Source: Syntrophobotulus glycolicus DSM 8271 (GTDB lineage Bacteria; Bacillota; Desulfitobacteriia; Desulfitobacteriales; Syntrophobotulaceae). Taken from it: a stretch of 64,000 nucleotides of DNA. A program made the translations under genes and the position numbers. Under the pieces are notes generated by a model. It was not told the DNA's origin. It made no database searches and was given only the letters and a program-made list of their open reading frames with translations. Shown piece after piece: positions 1-7,920 of this stretch (the stretch's first letter is position 1; each line of letters opens with the position of its first letter). The stretch is taken from positions 2,418,001-2,482,000 of the forward strand of contig NC_015172.1 of the NCBI RefSeq assembly GCF_000190635.1. Direction: 5' to 3'.

Positions 1-1
1 T

Positions 2-1180
2 CCTACTCAGCAGGTACTCTACCTCAGCCAGTCCTGGCAGCAAAGTCAGACTGCGGTCAAAGACCTCTCTTCACTTCCTTCAGAACAATTTGGCATTGGC
101 TATACCCATGACTTTATTAACCAGATCAGTGAATATACCCAAGTCTTGACCCAGGAAGCAGCCAAAGGAACAAAAATAACCTCCGCTCAGCTGAAAACCC
201 TTGACGAAATGCATGAACGCTTGCTGGCGGTCAACAGTAAGATTCAGGATATCGCTTCCCGCATCACAAGTGAAAACCTTGCCTGGATTGATGATGAAAA
301 AACCGCTCAAAAAACTGCCTCGAGCAGTTCACAAGCGATCCCGACTGTGGCGGAAACCAATGAAGATGAGGCCCCTGTTGCTGCCAGTTCTGTTCAGGGG
401 AGTCTAAAGAACCTCGACAGCAGCTTGCAGAAACTCCCTCCTTTTTCTTATGAAGGGCAGACGGATTCTCATTATGTCACTACGCCTCTGGGGCTTGGAG
501 ACAAAACCATTACCTTGGATCAGAGCAAAGAAACTGCCGTCCGCTTTTTTAAGATTGTGGGCTGCTCATCTGACAAGATCAAGAACACAGGGACGTCCAG
601 CGGGCCCTTTGCCGGTTTTATCTGGAATGACAGTGATTCCACTATCGATGTCTGCAAAAAGGGCGGTGCAGTCACCATATTCAGAAATGAACGCGCTTTG
701 GGTGTCCGTCAATTGGATACCGACACTGCCCGCAGCAAAGCTCTCCAAACACTAAAAGAGCTGGGCTATGACCTGACAATCACTTCTACCGAAGATTTCG
801 GCAGTTATTTACAGCTTTCTGCGGTTAACCACCAAAAAGATATTCTGCTCTATCCGGACAAAGTGAAACTGACCGTTGCCACAGACACCGGCCAAATCAT
901 CAGCCTGGATTCTACGGCATATTGGGCTTATCGCCACGACCGGGAGCTGGTCCCTGCCCTTACGGTTCAGCAAGCCCAGGCAGTCCTCCGGTCCGATATC
1001 AAGGTTAAAGAGTCCCATTTGGCCGTCATTGCCCAGCAGGGCAACAAAGAAGTCTTTTGCTATGAATTCAAAGGCGTCCTAAATGATGAGGAGTACCTGA
1101 TCTATATTAATACCCAAAATGGCCGGGAAGAAAAAATCATGCGTATCCTGCGCACCCCCCGCGGCGAATACACCCAGTGA
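2..1180 (+). CDS. ypeB: Germination protein YpeB, C-terminal part (5' end outside window)
   Basis: The reading frame is already open at base 2, so the true start lies upstream and at least 392 residues are visible. YpeB is the partner that stabilises and localises the spore cortex-lytic enzyme SleB. The visible part starts in the helical region and passes through an acidic, low-complexity linker. It ends in PepSY-like repeats, where segments such as FKIVGCSSDKI and TDTARSKALQTLKELGY resemble the YpeB C-terminal domain. The N-terminal membrane anchor is not in the window. It is convergent with the Mg2+ transporter gene. The family call rests on overall resemblance; sleB would be expected just upstream. 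Confidence 0.85.
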   Translation, partial: PTQQVLYLSQSWQQSQTAVKDLSSLPSEQFGIGYTHDFINQISEYTQVLTQEAAKGTKITSAQLKTLDEMHERLLAVNSKIQDIASRITSENLAWIDDEKTAQKTASSSSQAIPTVAETNEDEAPVAASSVQGSLKNLDSSLQKLPPFSYEGQTDSHYVTTPLGLGDKTITLDQSKETAVRFFKIVGCSSDKIKNTGTSSGPFAGFIWNDSDSTIDVCKKGGAVTIFRNERALGVRQLDTDTARSKALQTLKELGYDLTITSTEDFGSYLQLSAVNHQKDILLYPDKVKLTVATDTGQIISLDSTAYWAYRHDRELVPALTVQQAQAVLRSDIKVKESHLAVIAQQGNKEVFCYEFKGVLNDEEYLIYINTQNGREEKIMRILRTPRGEYTQ

Positions 1181-1228
1181 CGGCCATGGAGTGACAAGGC
1201 CATGGAGGGCCTAATGTCGCGGTTACGC

Positions 1229-2479
1229 CTAGAAAAACCGCCCGACCAGGAGTGCCAGGGTAAGAATGATCAAAACGGCCACAGTGCTAAAACCAATCAG
1301 ATTGTTTAAAGGCTTATTCACATATTTGCCCATGAGTTCTTTGTTATTGACGATCAGCATCATGCAGATCAGCACCACAGGCAGAAAAATTCCGTTCAGA
1401 ACCTGTGACCAGAGTGTGATTGAAATCAAAGGGGCGTCCGGGATAAGAATGATCGCCACCGATATGACCAAAATAGAGGTGAACAACGTATAAAACTCTT
1501 TGGCTTCACTAAACTTTTTATCTATTCCGGCTTCAAAGCCAAAGGCCTCACAAATGTAAAAAGAAGCCGCCAAAGGCAGTATTGTTGCTGAAAAGACCGA
1601 AGCTACAAACAAGCCCAGGGCAAAAACCTGCGAGGCCAAAGCCCCGGCAAACGGCTCAAGGGCCATCGCCGCATCTTTAGCCTCTTCAATCACAATACCA
1701 TGGGAATACAGAGTTGAAGCACAGGATACCACAATAAAAAAGGCCACGACAATGGTCGCAATACTGCCGATGATGATATCGATCAAGGTAAACTTATAAT
1801 CCTCAATCTTCAGACCTTTTTCAATCACCGCCGACTGCATGTAAAATTGCATCCAGGGAGCGATTGTTGTTCCGATCAGGCCAATCACCATGAAAAGATA
1901 ATTCGGAGAATAGTCTATCCGCGGGTGAAGAATGGCTGTTCCGATGGTCCCCCAATCCGGTTTGCCCATTAAAGCGGAAATGACATAAGAAAATAAAAAT
2001 ACACTGAAGATTAAAAAAATCTTCTCCGTAATCCGATAGGTGCCTTTAACCACCATCAGCCAAACAGCGACAGCCGCTAAAGGAACCGCGATATACTTGC
2101 TGACATGAAAAACCTGCATACTGCCCGCTATGCCGGCAAATTCTGTTGTCGTATTGCCAATATCCGCAATCAGAAGACCCAGGAGGATAAAAAAAGTAAT
2201 CTTTACCCCTGCTGATTCCCGGATCAGATCAGCCAGTCCCTTACCTGTCACAATTCCCATCCTGGCATTCATTTCCTGGACAACAATCAGGGCAATAAAA
2301 GCGGGAATAAGTGTCCAAAGGAGATCATAGCCGTACATTGCTCCGGCAACGGAATAAGTGGTGATTCCACCGGCATCATTATCCACACTTCCGGTTATGA
2401 TTCCCGGTCCGAGAATGGCCAAAAATATAGAAATATTTCTGATCATATTCATCTTTCTCATCTTAAACATCTGTCTCAC
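1229..2479 (-). CDS. NRAMP-family divalent metal transporter, probably an NRAMP-related Mg2+ transporter
   Basis: This 416-residue protein has about 11 hydrophobic segments and the NRAMP fold signature at its N-terminus (GPGIITGSVDNDAGGITTYS). Two metal-site motifs differ from classical Mn2+/Fe2+ NRAMPs. The helix-1 DPGN is replaced by a DNDAGG stretch, and the helix-6 MPH is replaced by APW (GTTIAPWMQFYMQS). Such changes are known from NRAMP-related magnesium transporters. The gene overlaps the upstream MgtE-N/CBS gene by four bases, and that gene lies behind an M-box, so Mg2+ import is the best inference. The start is uncertain: GTG at 2479 is coupled to the upstream stop, and ATGs at 2470 and 2461 are alternatives. 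Confidence 0.85.
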   Translation of the reverse strand: MRQMFKMRKMNMIRNISIFLAILGPGIITGSVDNDAGGITTYSVAGAMYGYDLLWTLIPAFIALIVVQEMNARMGIVTGKGLADLIRESAGVKITFFILLGLLIADIGNTTTEFAGIAGSMQVFHVSKYIAVPLAAVAVWLMVVKGTYRITEKIFLIFSVFLFSYVISALMGKPDWGTIGTAILHPRIDYSPNYLFMVIGLIGTTIAPWMQFYMQSAVIEKGLKIEDYKFTLIDIIIGSIATIVVAFFIVVSCASTLYSHGIVIEEAKDAAMALEPFAGALASQVFALGLFVASVFSATILPLAASFYICEAFGFEAGIDKKFSEAKEFYTLFTSILVISVAIILIPDAPLISITLWSQVLNGIFLPVVLICMMLIVNNKELMGKYVNKPLNNLIGFSTVAVLIILTLALLVGRFF

Positions 2480-3729
2480 CGCCTGCTGTATTTCTTTCTT
2501 CTGACTTTAAGCAGATTCGTCATAATATCATCAATAATCACCATTCCGAGCAAGGTCTCCTTCTCCTTGTCTACAACCGGTACCGCCAACAAGCTGTACT
2601 TAGACACAATTTCGTTCAACAGGTCTATCTCATCCAGATCGTAAACAAACAGGACCTTGGCATCCATGATATCCTGAAGTATTGTCTCCGGCTCGGATAC
2701 GACGATATCCCTCAGAGAGACCGCCCCTGTAAGCTTGCCGGCCTCGTCGACAATATAGAGGGAATAGATGGTGTCAATCTCCGGCTTAATGCTGCGAAGC
2801 TCCTTTAAAACCTCGTTGACCGACATTTCTTTCTTGAAAGAAATGTAATCCGTCGTCATCAGAGCGCCGACAGAGTTTTCGGGATATTCCATCAGTTCAC
2901 GGATTTCTTCGGAGGTTTCCTTCTCCATTTCATTGAGAATTTCTTCCGCTTTATGGTCGTCAATTTTCTCCAGAATATCCGCAGCCTCGTCCGCAGGCAT
3001 TTTTTCCAGGACATCCGCCGCCCTGGAAATGGACAGGCCTTCTAAAACATTGACCTGGGCTTCACTTTCCAGTTCCTCCAAAACCTCAGCAGCCCGGTCC
3101 TCATCCAGGGAAGAAAATACTTCAACCTGAGTATAGCGGTCAAGGTCTTCAATGATATCCGCAAAGTCCGAAGGATGAAGGGTTGATAATTTTGTATATG
3201 GTTTGGACAGCTTGATGCCTGTGTTTCCGGAAGGAACGGCTTCAACATCCTCCCACAGAATATAGCGGCCGGACAACGATATTCCTAATGATCGCAGTCC
3301 TTTCTTTATCGGCTTGGCTACGCCCAGCCTGCGCAGAAGCCCTTCCAGACCCACATCAACGGCGATAAGATAGGTTCCGTTGGATAATACGGCCAGTCTC
3401 AAGTCATTCACACGGACGATCTTTCTGCCGTCAATATCCACAATTTGTTTATCCATAATGTTTTTATTGAGAAAAAGCTGATTGGTTCCGGCTTCGGTGT
3501 AATCCCTGACCTGTCTGCATCTGAACGCATACTGGCCTTTGTTCTTGTCAATCTCCAAGAAAGAAAAATCAAGGATTCTTCCATTGCCGAGCTTTGCCGC
3601 CACAATCTTTGGTCTCACCTCATCAAGGTCGGCAATTAAATCCTTAATTTGCCCCAGCACCTGGTTGTCTTGGGTTATCACCCTGTTCCCCAAAATCCTG
3701 CTTAAATAAAACGTTAAAAATTTGGCCAT
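2476..3729 (-). CDS. PRC-barrel / MgtE N-domain / CBS-pair protein without a channel domain
   Basis: This 417-residue soluble protein has a PRC-barrel-like N-terminus (about residues 8-75). A MgtE N-terminal superhelical domain follows (about 160-285), with repeats such as ISRAADVLEKMPADEAADIL. A CBS pair (about 290-405) completes it. The MgtE transmembrane channel is absent, so this is the cytosolic Mg2+ sensor part alone. It precedes and overlaps the NRAMP-type gene, which suggests that it gates or regulates that transporter. The start ATG has a strong GGAGAGGGGGG ribosome-binding site. The mRNA leader carries an M-box. The regulatory role is inferred from the domains and the operon. Confidence 0.88.
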   Translation of the reverse strand: MAKFLTFYLSRILGNRVITQDNQVLGQIKDLIADLDEVRPKIVAAKLGNGRILDFSFLEIDKNKGQYAFRCRQVRDYTEAGTNQLFLNKNIMDKQIVDIDGRKIVRVNDLRLAVLSNGTYLIAVDVGLEGLLRRLGVAKPIKKGLRSLGISLSGRYILWEDVEAVPSGNTGIKLSKPYTKLSTLHPSDFADIIEDLDRYTQVEVFSSLDEDRAAEVLEELESEAQVNVLEGLSISRAADVLEKMPADEAADILEKIDDHKAEEILNEMEKETSEEIRELMEYPENSVGALMTTDYISFKKEMSVNEVLKELRSIKPEIDTIYSLYIVDEAGKLTGAVSLRDIVVSEPETILQDIMDAKVLFVYDLDEIDLLNEIVSKYSLLAVPVVDKEKETLLGMVIIDDIMTNLLKVRRKKYSRR

Positions 3730-3767
3730 TATCCAACCCCCCTCTCCGATGCGGAATCATCAAACAT

Positions 3768-3798
3768 AAAAAAACTTTACCTGTTTGAACAGGTAAAG
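3768..3798 (-). terminator. Intrinsic terminator, expression platform of the M-box
   Basis: On the minus strand a perfect 9-bp stem, CTTTACCTG/CAGGTAAAG with a 6-base loop, is followed directly by seven T residues. It sits between the aptamer and the start of the MgtE-N/CBS gene, as expected for a Mg2+-controlled transcriptional off-switch. Confidence 0.88.
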
Positions 3799-3968
3799 AG
3801 AGATGGCTTCACTGATGCCCGTTCAAGTTTTGGCACTTCAAGGCGTGAAATTGCGTTAGGTTATGCCTTGTTTTTTCGGCAAAACCTGCTAACCAGTTCA
3901 GGGTGTCTCCATCCTTTCACGGCAGCAATCCATATCCTTGGAGTAACCTCACCTACCGAGAGATATTC
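3799..3968 (-). promoter_or_regulatory. M-box (ykoK) Mg2+ riboswitch
   Basis: Read on the minus strand, the leader contains the M-box 5' core GGTAGGTGAGG, then an ACTCC segment and GATATGG-ATTGCTGCC. Further on come a purine-rich joining region and an AAGGCATAACCTAACGC element that can pair back with the 5' side. This order matches the Mg2+-sensing M-box consensus as remembered. It ends in an intrinsic terminator just before the Mg2+ transport operon. A covariance-model search would fix the exact ends. Confidence 0.87.
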
Positions 3969-3978
3969 AATTCAGTCT

Positions 3979-4007
3979 ATTATATAATTTACAAAAGGCC
4001 AATACAA
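3979..4007 (-). promoter_or_regulatory. Sigma-A promoter of the Mg2+ operon
   Basis: On the minus strand TTGTAT and a perfect TATAAT are separated by 17 bases. The expected transcription start is about 7-10 bases upstream of the M-box core, so the whole riboswitch would be transcribed. Confidence 0.7.
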
Positions 4008-4042
4008 TAGCGACAAGCCTGTCATGGATTTGTTTTCTCACA

Positions 4043-4071
4043 CAAAAGTGCTGCCGGAAAACTCCGGCAGC
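4043..4071 (-). terminator. Terminator downstream of the ferritin-like gene
   Basis: The minus strand has a perfect 9-bp stem, GCTGCCGGA/TCCGGCAGC, with a 4-base loop followed by ACTTTTGTG. It lies about 45 bases after the stop of the ferritin-like gene and upstream of the Mg2+ operon promoter. Confidence 0.7.
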
Positions 4072-4116
4072 CTCTTCGCATCAATTTTAAACATTCTCCC
4101 GGGATAACCCTTTTCC

Positions 4117-4656
4117 TCACAGCTTGGGAGAGCTCGAAAAATCCTGTTCTTGTATCCATAGCTCGGTCAGGTTCTCGTGAATTTCATTGAGCTGGTTCAG
4201 GTGATCTCCTTCCCATTCTACAAGTATGGTATAGATTTTCTTGGCCTCTTCATTCTGCGTACTCGCCGCCGCCTTTGTATAAAAATCAATAGACGCCTGT
4301 TCCATCAGGGCCCCGGCTGAGAAAACCGCCATATCGGAAAGGGCCAGTTTAAATTTTCCGCCCGCTTGTGAGAAAAGCTCCGGGGACTTGCCTTTTTTCC
4401 GGAGTTCAGCCTCTCTGATAAATTCAATTTCGGCCAGGGTTTCCCATTCGAGATTTGCCGAAGATGAAGCCACCTGAAGAACCAGCCTGTCATAAAGCGA
4501 CCTGAGCCATTCCTCATGCTGGACTTCCTGGTCCTTCAAGTAACCAAACGCCTCTTTTGAAGAAGTATCCGCTGTTTTTTCGGCAGCCATAGCGTAAAAT
4601 GCCGCACCTTCGGCTTCGTTAAGTATGGCCTGTCTCAGTACATCCAAATCATTCAT
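4117..4656 (-). CDS. Rubrerythrin/ferritin-like domain protein
   Basis: This 179-residue all-helical protein has the carboxylate/histidine pattern of ferritin-like di-iron proteins. The first set is ILNEAEGAAFY with a later EVQHEEW, and the second is EQASIDFY with WEGDHLNQ. It lacks a C-terminal rubredoxin domain, so it is an erythrin-type domain protein rather than full rubrerythrin. In anaerobes such proteins usually deal with peroxide or iron, but the substrate cannot be told here. The ATG at 4656 is preferred because AAGGAG lies 8 bases upstream; the in-frame GTG nine bases earlier touches that site. Confidence 0.82.
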   Translation of the reverse strand: MNDLDVLRQAILNEAEGAAFYAMAAEKTADTSSKEAFGYLKDQEVQHEEWLRSLYDRLVLQVASSSANLEWETLAEIEFIREAELRKKGKSPELFSQAGGKFKLALSDMAVFSAGALMEQASIDFYTKAAASTQNEEAKKIYTILVEWEGDHLNQLNEIHENLTELWIQEQDFSSSPKL

Positions 4657-4825
4657 TGAAATCACTCCTTCTGAATTTTGTAGGTTACTGCATTATACAC
4701 ATTTTATAATCTTTTCTCAAGTCGAATAATAGGGAATTTTCTTTCTTTTGTTAATATTTTGTTTTCAGCCTTGCCATCGATGTGATTTGGATGTCTGTCT
4801 GTTTGATTCCCCGGGAGCTCCGCCG

Positions 4826-5476
4826 TCATTTCGTCCTGTCGCCGAGCCGGAGCCAGCCTGCCGGCTTCCTGTCTCCGTCAACATCGTAGCCGCCATCTGT
4901 TTTGACCAGCTTGTATCGTTTGCGCGGGACTTCCGAGTTCTGCTGGACAACCTCAATCCAGTCCTCCCCTGTTGCGGAAATGATCGCGACATGGCCGTAT
5001 TTTCCATCGGTAAATACGATCAGGTCGTCTTCTCTGGGCTTGACATCCCCGCCGTTCTTATATTGGAAAAGGCCCCGTTGATTATTGTACTCCCCCTGCT
5101 CAAGCATCGGATTAAAATAATATTTGGCGTTTCCCGCTCCATCAGGCATTTTATGCTGATAAACCGTATAATAAAAGCGTTTGACATACTCCGTGCACTG
5201 CCATTTCAGACCATAATAATAGCCGTCGTCACTGTAATTCAATCCATGGCTGGCCGTATAATCCTTGCCATTGGAAAAAACCACCACTCCCTTATAGGCG
5301 TCAATTTTTGTTCCGATATCCACTTCTCCCTGCGGTATGGATAAAGACTGCTCTTCTTGTCCGCCGCCGTACTCCGGCTGCTCTTCAATGCTTTCACCCT
5401 TATTCAATGAGCCGATTGAAGCAGAAATAAAAAATAAGACTATAAGAAAAAGGAGATATCTAAATTTTTTCCTCAT
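4826..5476 (-). CDS. Secreted CHAP-domain amidase/peptidase
   Basis: This 216-residue protein starts with a basic, hydrophobic export signal (MRKKFRYLLFLIVLFFIS). After a short acidic linker comes a CHAP domain of the NlpC/P60 class. The likely catalytic Cys is in WQCTEYVKRFY and the His in YGHVAIIS, followed by a polar residue near EVVQQNSEV. CHAP enzymes cut peptidoglycan cross-bridges or amides. No cell-wall-binding repeats are present, so it may be tethered by an uncleaved signal segment. The start has an AAGGGGAA ribosome-binding site. Its role, in wall turnover or in the spore, is unknown. Confidence 0.83.
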   Translation of the reverse strand: MRKKFRYLLFLIVLFFISASIGSLNKGESIEEQPEYGGGQEEQSLSIPQGEVDIGTKIDAYKGVVVFSNGKDYTASHGLNYSDDGYYYGLKWQCTEYVKRFYYTVYQHKMPDGAGNAKYYFNPMLEQGEYNNQRGLFQYKNGGDVKPREDDLIVFTDGKYGHVAIISATGEDWIEVVQQNSEVPRKRYKLVKTDGGYDVDGDRKPAGWLRLGDRTK

Positions 5477-5663
5477 CGTTCTCTATTCCCCTTAATTTTC
5501 CATATAGTCAAATTATAATGTTTCTGCCTGCTGTTAAGCAATAGAAACCATCTCCCAAACCTCGACCATACTTGTCTTTAAGGCTTGTTTCTTGACGTTT
5601 TCTTCAATTAGATCCCTTTTTCTTGATCTTCCCCCAAATAAACTTCATTTTTTACGCTGTTTG

Positions 5664-5855
5664 TTATTCTGCCTTTTGATCGTGACCTGCCTTTTTGTCC
5701 GCTTTCAGCTTCATGCGTCCGGCCTTGCGTATACTTTCACGCAACAGGTATTCAATATGGGCATTCACACTGCGAAATTCGTCAGCCGCCCAGCGTTCAA
5801 TCGCTTCATACAGTTCGGGATCAATTCTGAGTGGAAAACCTCTTTTATTTGCCAT
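5664..5855 (-). CDS. Small Arc-like ribbon-helix-helix protein
   Basis: A 63-residue protein begins [20 protein letters not shown], a ribbon-helix-helix fold of the Arc/MetJ type. It continues with a helix rich in basic residues and a lysine-rich tail. It lies directly behind the SPFH gene and is probably translationally coupled, since a TTG at 5867 just after the SPFH stop would add four residues. Pairs of SPFH protein and Arc-like protein are common in Firmicutes. It may be a small transcriptional regulator of the pair; no target site was identified. Confidence 0.75.
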   Translation of the reverse strand: MANKRGFPLRIDPELYEAIERWAADEFRSVNAHIEYLLRESIRKAGRMKLKADKKAGHDQKAE

Positions 5856-5869
5856 CTCAATCTTCAACC

Positions 5870-6721
5870 CTAATAAATTGTTCCTGTATTAATTACAGGC
5901 TGGGCGGAACGATCGGATACGATTGCGACAAGCAGATTATTAATCATCGCCATCCTGCGTTCATCATCCAGTTCGATCGTCCCATCTTTTTCCAGACGTT
6001 CAATTGCCATTTGGGCCATACTTACAGCCCCTTCCACGATTTTCTGCCTGGCGGCCAGGATGGCGTTGGCTTGCTGACGCTGGAGCATGGCACTGGCAAT
6101 TTCCGTTGCGTATGCCAGATGAGTCAGCCTGGCTTCAATGACTTCTACCCCGGCTATGGCCAAGCGGGCCTGCAGCTCCCCGGCGATTTCCCCGGCGATT
6201 TCTTCGGCATTTCCTCTCAGGGAGCATCCCTCTTCTTCAAAATGATCATAAGGGTACCTGCTGGCAATATGTCTGAGGGCCGTTTCACTCTGGATTTCAA
6301 CAAAATGTTCATAGTTGTCAACATCATAGACAGCCTTGGCGGAATCAACCACCTTCAGGACGACTACCGCTGCGATTTCAACCGGGTTTCCCTCAATATC
6401 ATTGACCTTGAGCTTTTCACTGTTAAAATTACGCACTTTTAAAGAAACCTTTTTGTTTTGAGAAAGAGGGACGGTCATCCAAAACCCCGGTTCCCGGATA
6501 CTGCCCATATATTTTCCGAAAAAAGTGAGCACTTTAGCCTCATTCGGTGAAACAATATGAAAACCGCTGAGACAAACTGTCACAATAATAAAAATCACAC
6601 ATCCCGCCACTACAGAAACTATGCTTAAATTCAAAAAACTGAAGACACCTAAAACCGTTAAAACAAACATCATGATCAGTGCCAGAAAACCGTTAATCTT
6701 CCATGCTTTTTCCTCGATCAT
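5870..6721 (-). CDS. SPFH (band 7/stomatin-like) membrane protein
   Basis: This 283-residue protein has two close hydrophobic segments near its N-terminus. An SPFH domain follows, beginning around [20 protein letters not shown] and ending near [21 protein letters not shown], the typical start of the coiled-coil tail. SPFH proteins form membrane-bound oligomers that scaffold microdomains or control proteases. No NfeD-like partner gene is adjacent; the only partner is the small ribbon-helix-helix gene. The ATG at 6721 is chosen for its GGGAGG ribosome-binding site at proper spacing. The specific role is unknown. Confidence 0.85.
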   Translation of the reverse strand: MIEEKAWKINGFLALIMMFVLTVLGVFSFLNLSIVSVVAGCVIFIIVTVCLSGFHIVSPNEAKVLTFFGKYMGSIREPGFWMTVPLSQNKKVSLKVRNFNSEKLKVNDIEGNPVEIAAVVVLKVVDSAKAVYDVDNYEHFVEIQSETALRHIASRYPYDHFEEEGCSLRGNAEEIAGEIAGELQARLAIAGVEVIEARLTHLAYATEIASAMLQRQQANAILAARQKIVEGAVSMAQMAIERLEKDGTIELDDERRMAMINNLLVAIVSDRSAQPVINTGTIY

Positions 6722-6932
6722 CTGATATCCTCCCGTCAAATATTGATACTAATATGATATCATTTTTATATCATCATTGCAAGCGACAGGCCTATTCAAT
6801 AGTATTGGGACATCTTCCTCAAAATATGATTGTTTTTTCTTCAACAATATCTTAGGATTTTTCTGAGCAAAGCTCAAGCGGGAGATCAAACACCAGTACG
6901 GCATGAACTGGAGTCCAGATACGAGAAAATCA

Positions 6933-6960
6933 TTGCAAATCACCTGAAATAGAGTATATT
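6933..6960 (+). promoter_or_regulatory. Possible sigma-A promoter of the thiamine operon
   Basis: TTGCAA and TATATT are separated by 16 bases, and the leader from about 6967 to 7110 ends in a terminator hairpin. The match is moderate. The rest of the 390-base divergent gap between the SPFH gene and thiD shows no convincing gene. Confidence 0.4.
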
Positions 6961-7037
6961 TATTATGAATATCCTATTTTTCAGGGGAACTGGAAAGGCG
7001 TAGGAATGCTTTGAGTGATTATGCTCAATTTGCTTTG

Positions 7038-7079
7038 ATCACCACAAGTGCCGCAACGGATTTGTGGTGATGTTTTTTT
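7038..7079 (+). terminator. Leader terminator (attenuator) ahead of thiD
   Basis: A 10-bp perfect stem, ATCACCACAA/TTGTGGTGAT, is followed by TGTTTTTTT. It lies 31 bases before the thiD start and inside the presumed leader of the thi operon. Such a position suggests conditional termination, but the sensor sequence upstream does not match the TPP riboswitch core. Confidence 0.75.
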
Positions 7080-7110
7080 AACATATTTTATTGATCTTGG
7101 GAGGGATTCC

Positions 7111-7920
7111 ATGAAAAAAGCTTTGACTATTGCAGGCAGCGATTCCAGCGGGGGTGCCGGAATTCAGGCTGATCTTAAAACCTTTTCCGCCCATGGCGTC
7201 TTTGGGATGAGTGTCATTACGGCAATTACGGCCCAGAATACCCAGGGAGTTTTTGCGGTTCAGGATATTTCGCCTGAGATGATCGGCAGGCAAATTGACG
7301 CCATCTTCGACGATATTGATGTCGATGCCCTGAAAATCGGTATGGTTTCCGTCACTGATACCATTAAAGTGATTGCCGAAAAGCTTCAGGAATATCATTT
7401 TTCTCAAATCGTGCTTGACCCCGTGATGATTTCCAAAAGCGGCTATTCTTTATTGCAGCCTGAAGCCGGTGAAGCCTTGATCAAATACCTGCTCCCCCTG
7501 GCTATGGTTGTGACCCCCAATATTCCCGAAGCTGAAGTCATTACCGGACTGCATATTGAAACACTGGCTGACATGAAAAAAGCGGCTAAAGCAATCCACG
7601 ATTTAGGAGCGGCCAATGTCCTGATCAAGGGCGGTCATATGGAAGATGATGCCACTGATATCCTTTTTGACGGTGAAAAATATCTCGAATATCCCGGGCG
7701 GCGGATTGATACAAAACATACCCACGGTACAGGCTGTACCTTATCTTCTTCCATTACGGCCAATATTGCCCGGGGAATACCCGTGGAGAGAGCCGTTGAA
7801 CAAAGCAAGAGATATATTACCACAGCGATTGAGCATTCTCTGGCTATCGGCAAAGGGGTTGGCCCCACACATCATTTTTATGAATTATATCAAAAGGCGG
7901 GCATGACAGATGAACAGTAA
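7111..7920 (+). CDS. thiD: Hydroxymethylpyrimidine/phosphomethylpyrimidine kinase ThiD
   Basis: ThiD phosphorylates hydroxymethylpyrimidine twice to give HMP-PP for thiamine synthesis. The 269-residue protein has the ribokinase-like start (MKKALTIAGSDSSGGAGIQ), the GGH motif in LIKGGHMEDDATD, and the anion-hole/catalytic motif HGTGCTLSS near the C-terminus. The ATG at 7111 is chosen for its GGGAGG site 6 bases upstream. It is the first gene of thiD-cytX-thiM-thiE and overlaps cytX by 11 bases. The operon imports or salvages pyrimidine and thiazole rather than making both from scratch. Confidence 0.95.
   Translation: MKKALTIAGSDSSGGAGIQADLKTFSAHGVFGMSVITAITAQNTQGVFAVQDISPEMIGRQIDAIFDDIDVDALKIGMVSVTDTIKVIAEKLQEYHFSQIVLDPVMISKSGYSLLQPEAGEALIKYLLPLAMVVTPNIPEAEVITGLHIETLADMKKAAKAIHDLGAANVLIKGGHMEDDATDILFDGEKYLEYPGRRIDTKHTHGTGCTLSSSITANIARGIPVERAVEQSKRYITTAIEHSLAIGKGVGPTHHFYELYQKAGMTDEQ

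Noticed and set aside
4748-5344. A 198-codon plus-strand frame opposite the CHAP gene
   Set aside because: The minus-strand frame has a signal peptide, catalytic motifs and a ribosome-binding site, so this one is a shadow.
6749-6943. A 64-codon minus-strand frame upstream of the SPFH gene
   Set aside because: It has no ribosome-binding site, no recognisable domain, and it covers the likely thi promoter region.
6955-7040. TPP riboswitch ahead of thiD
   Set aside because: The expected CTGAGA and GAACCTGATC-type elements are missing; only the terminator is convincing.
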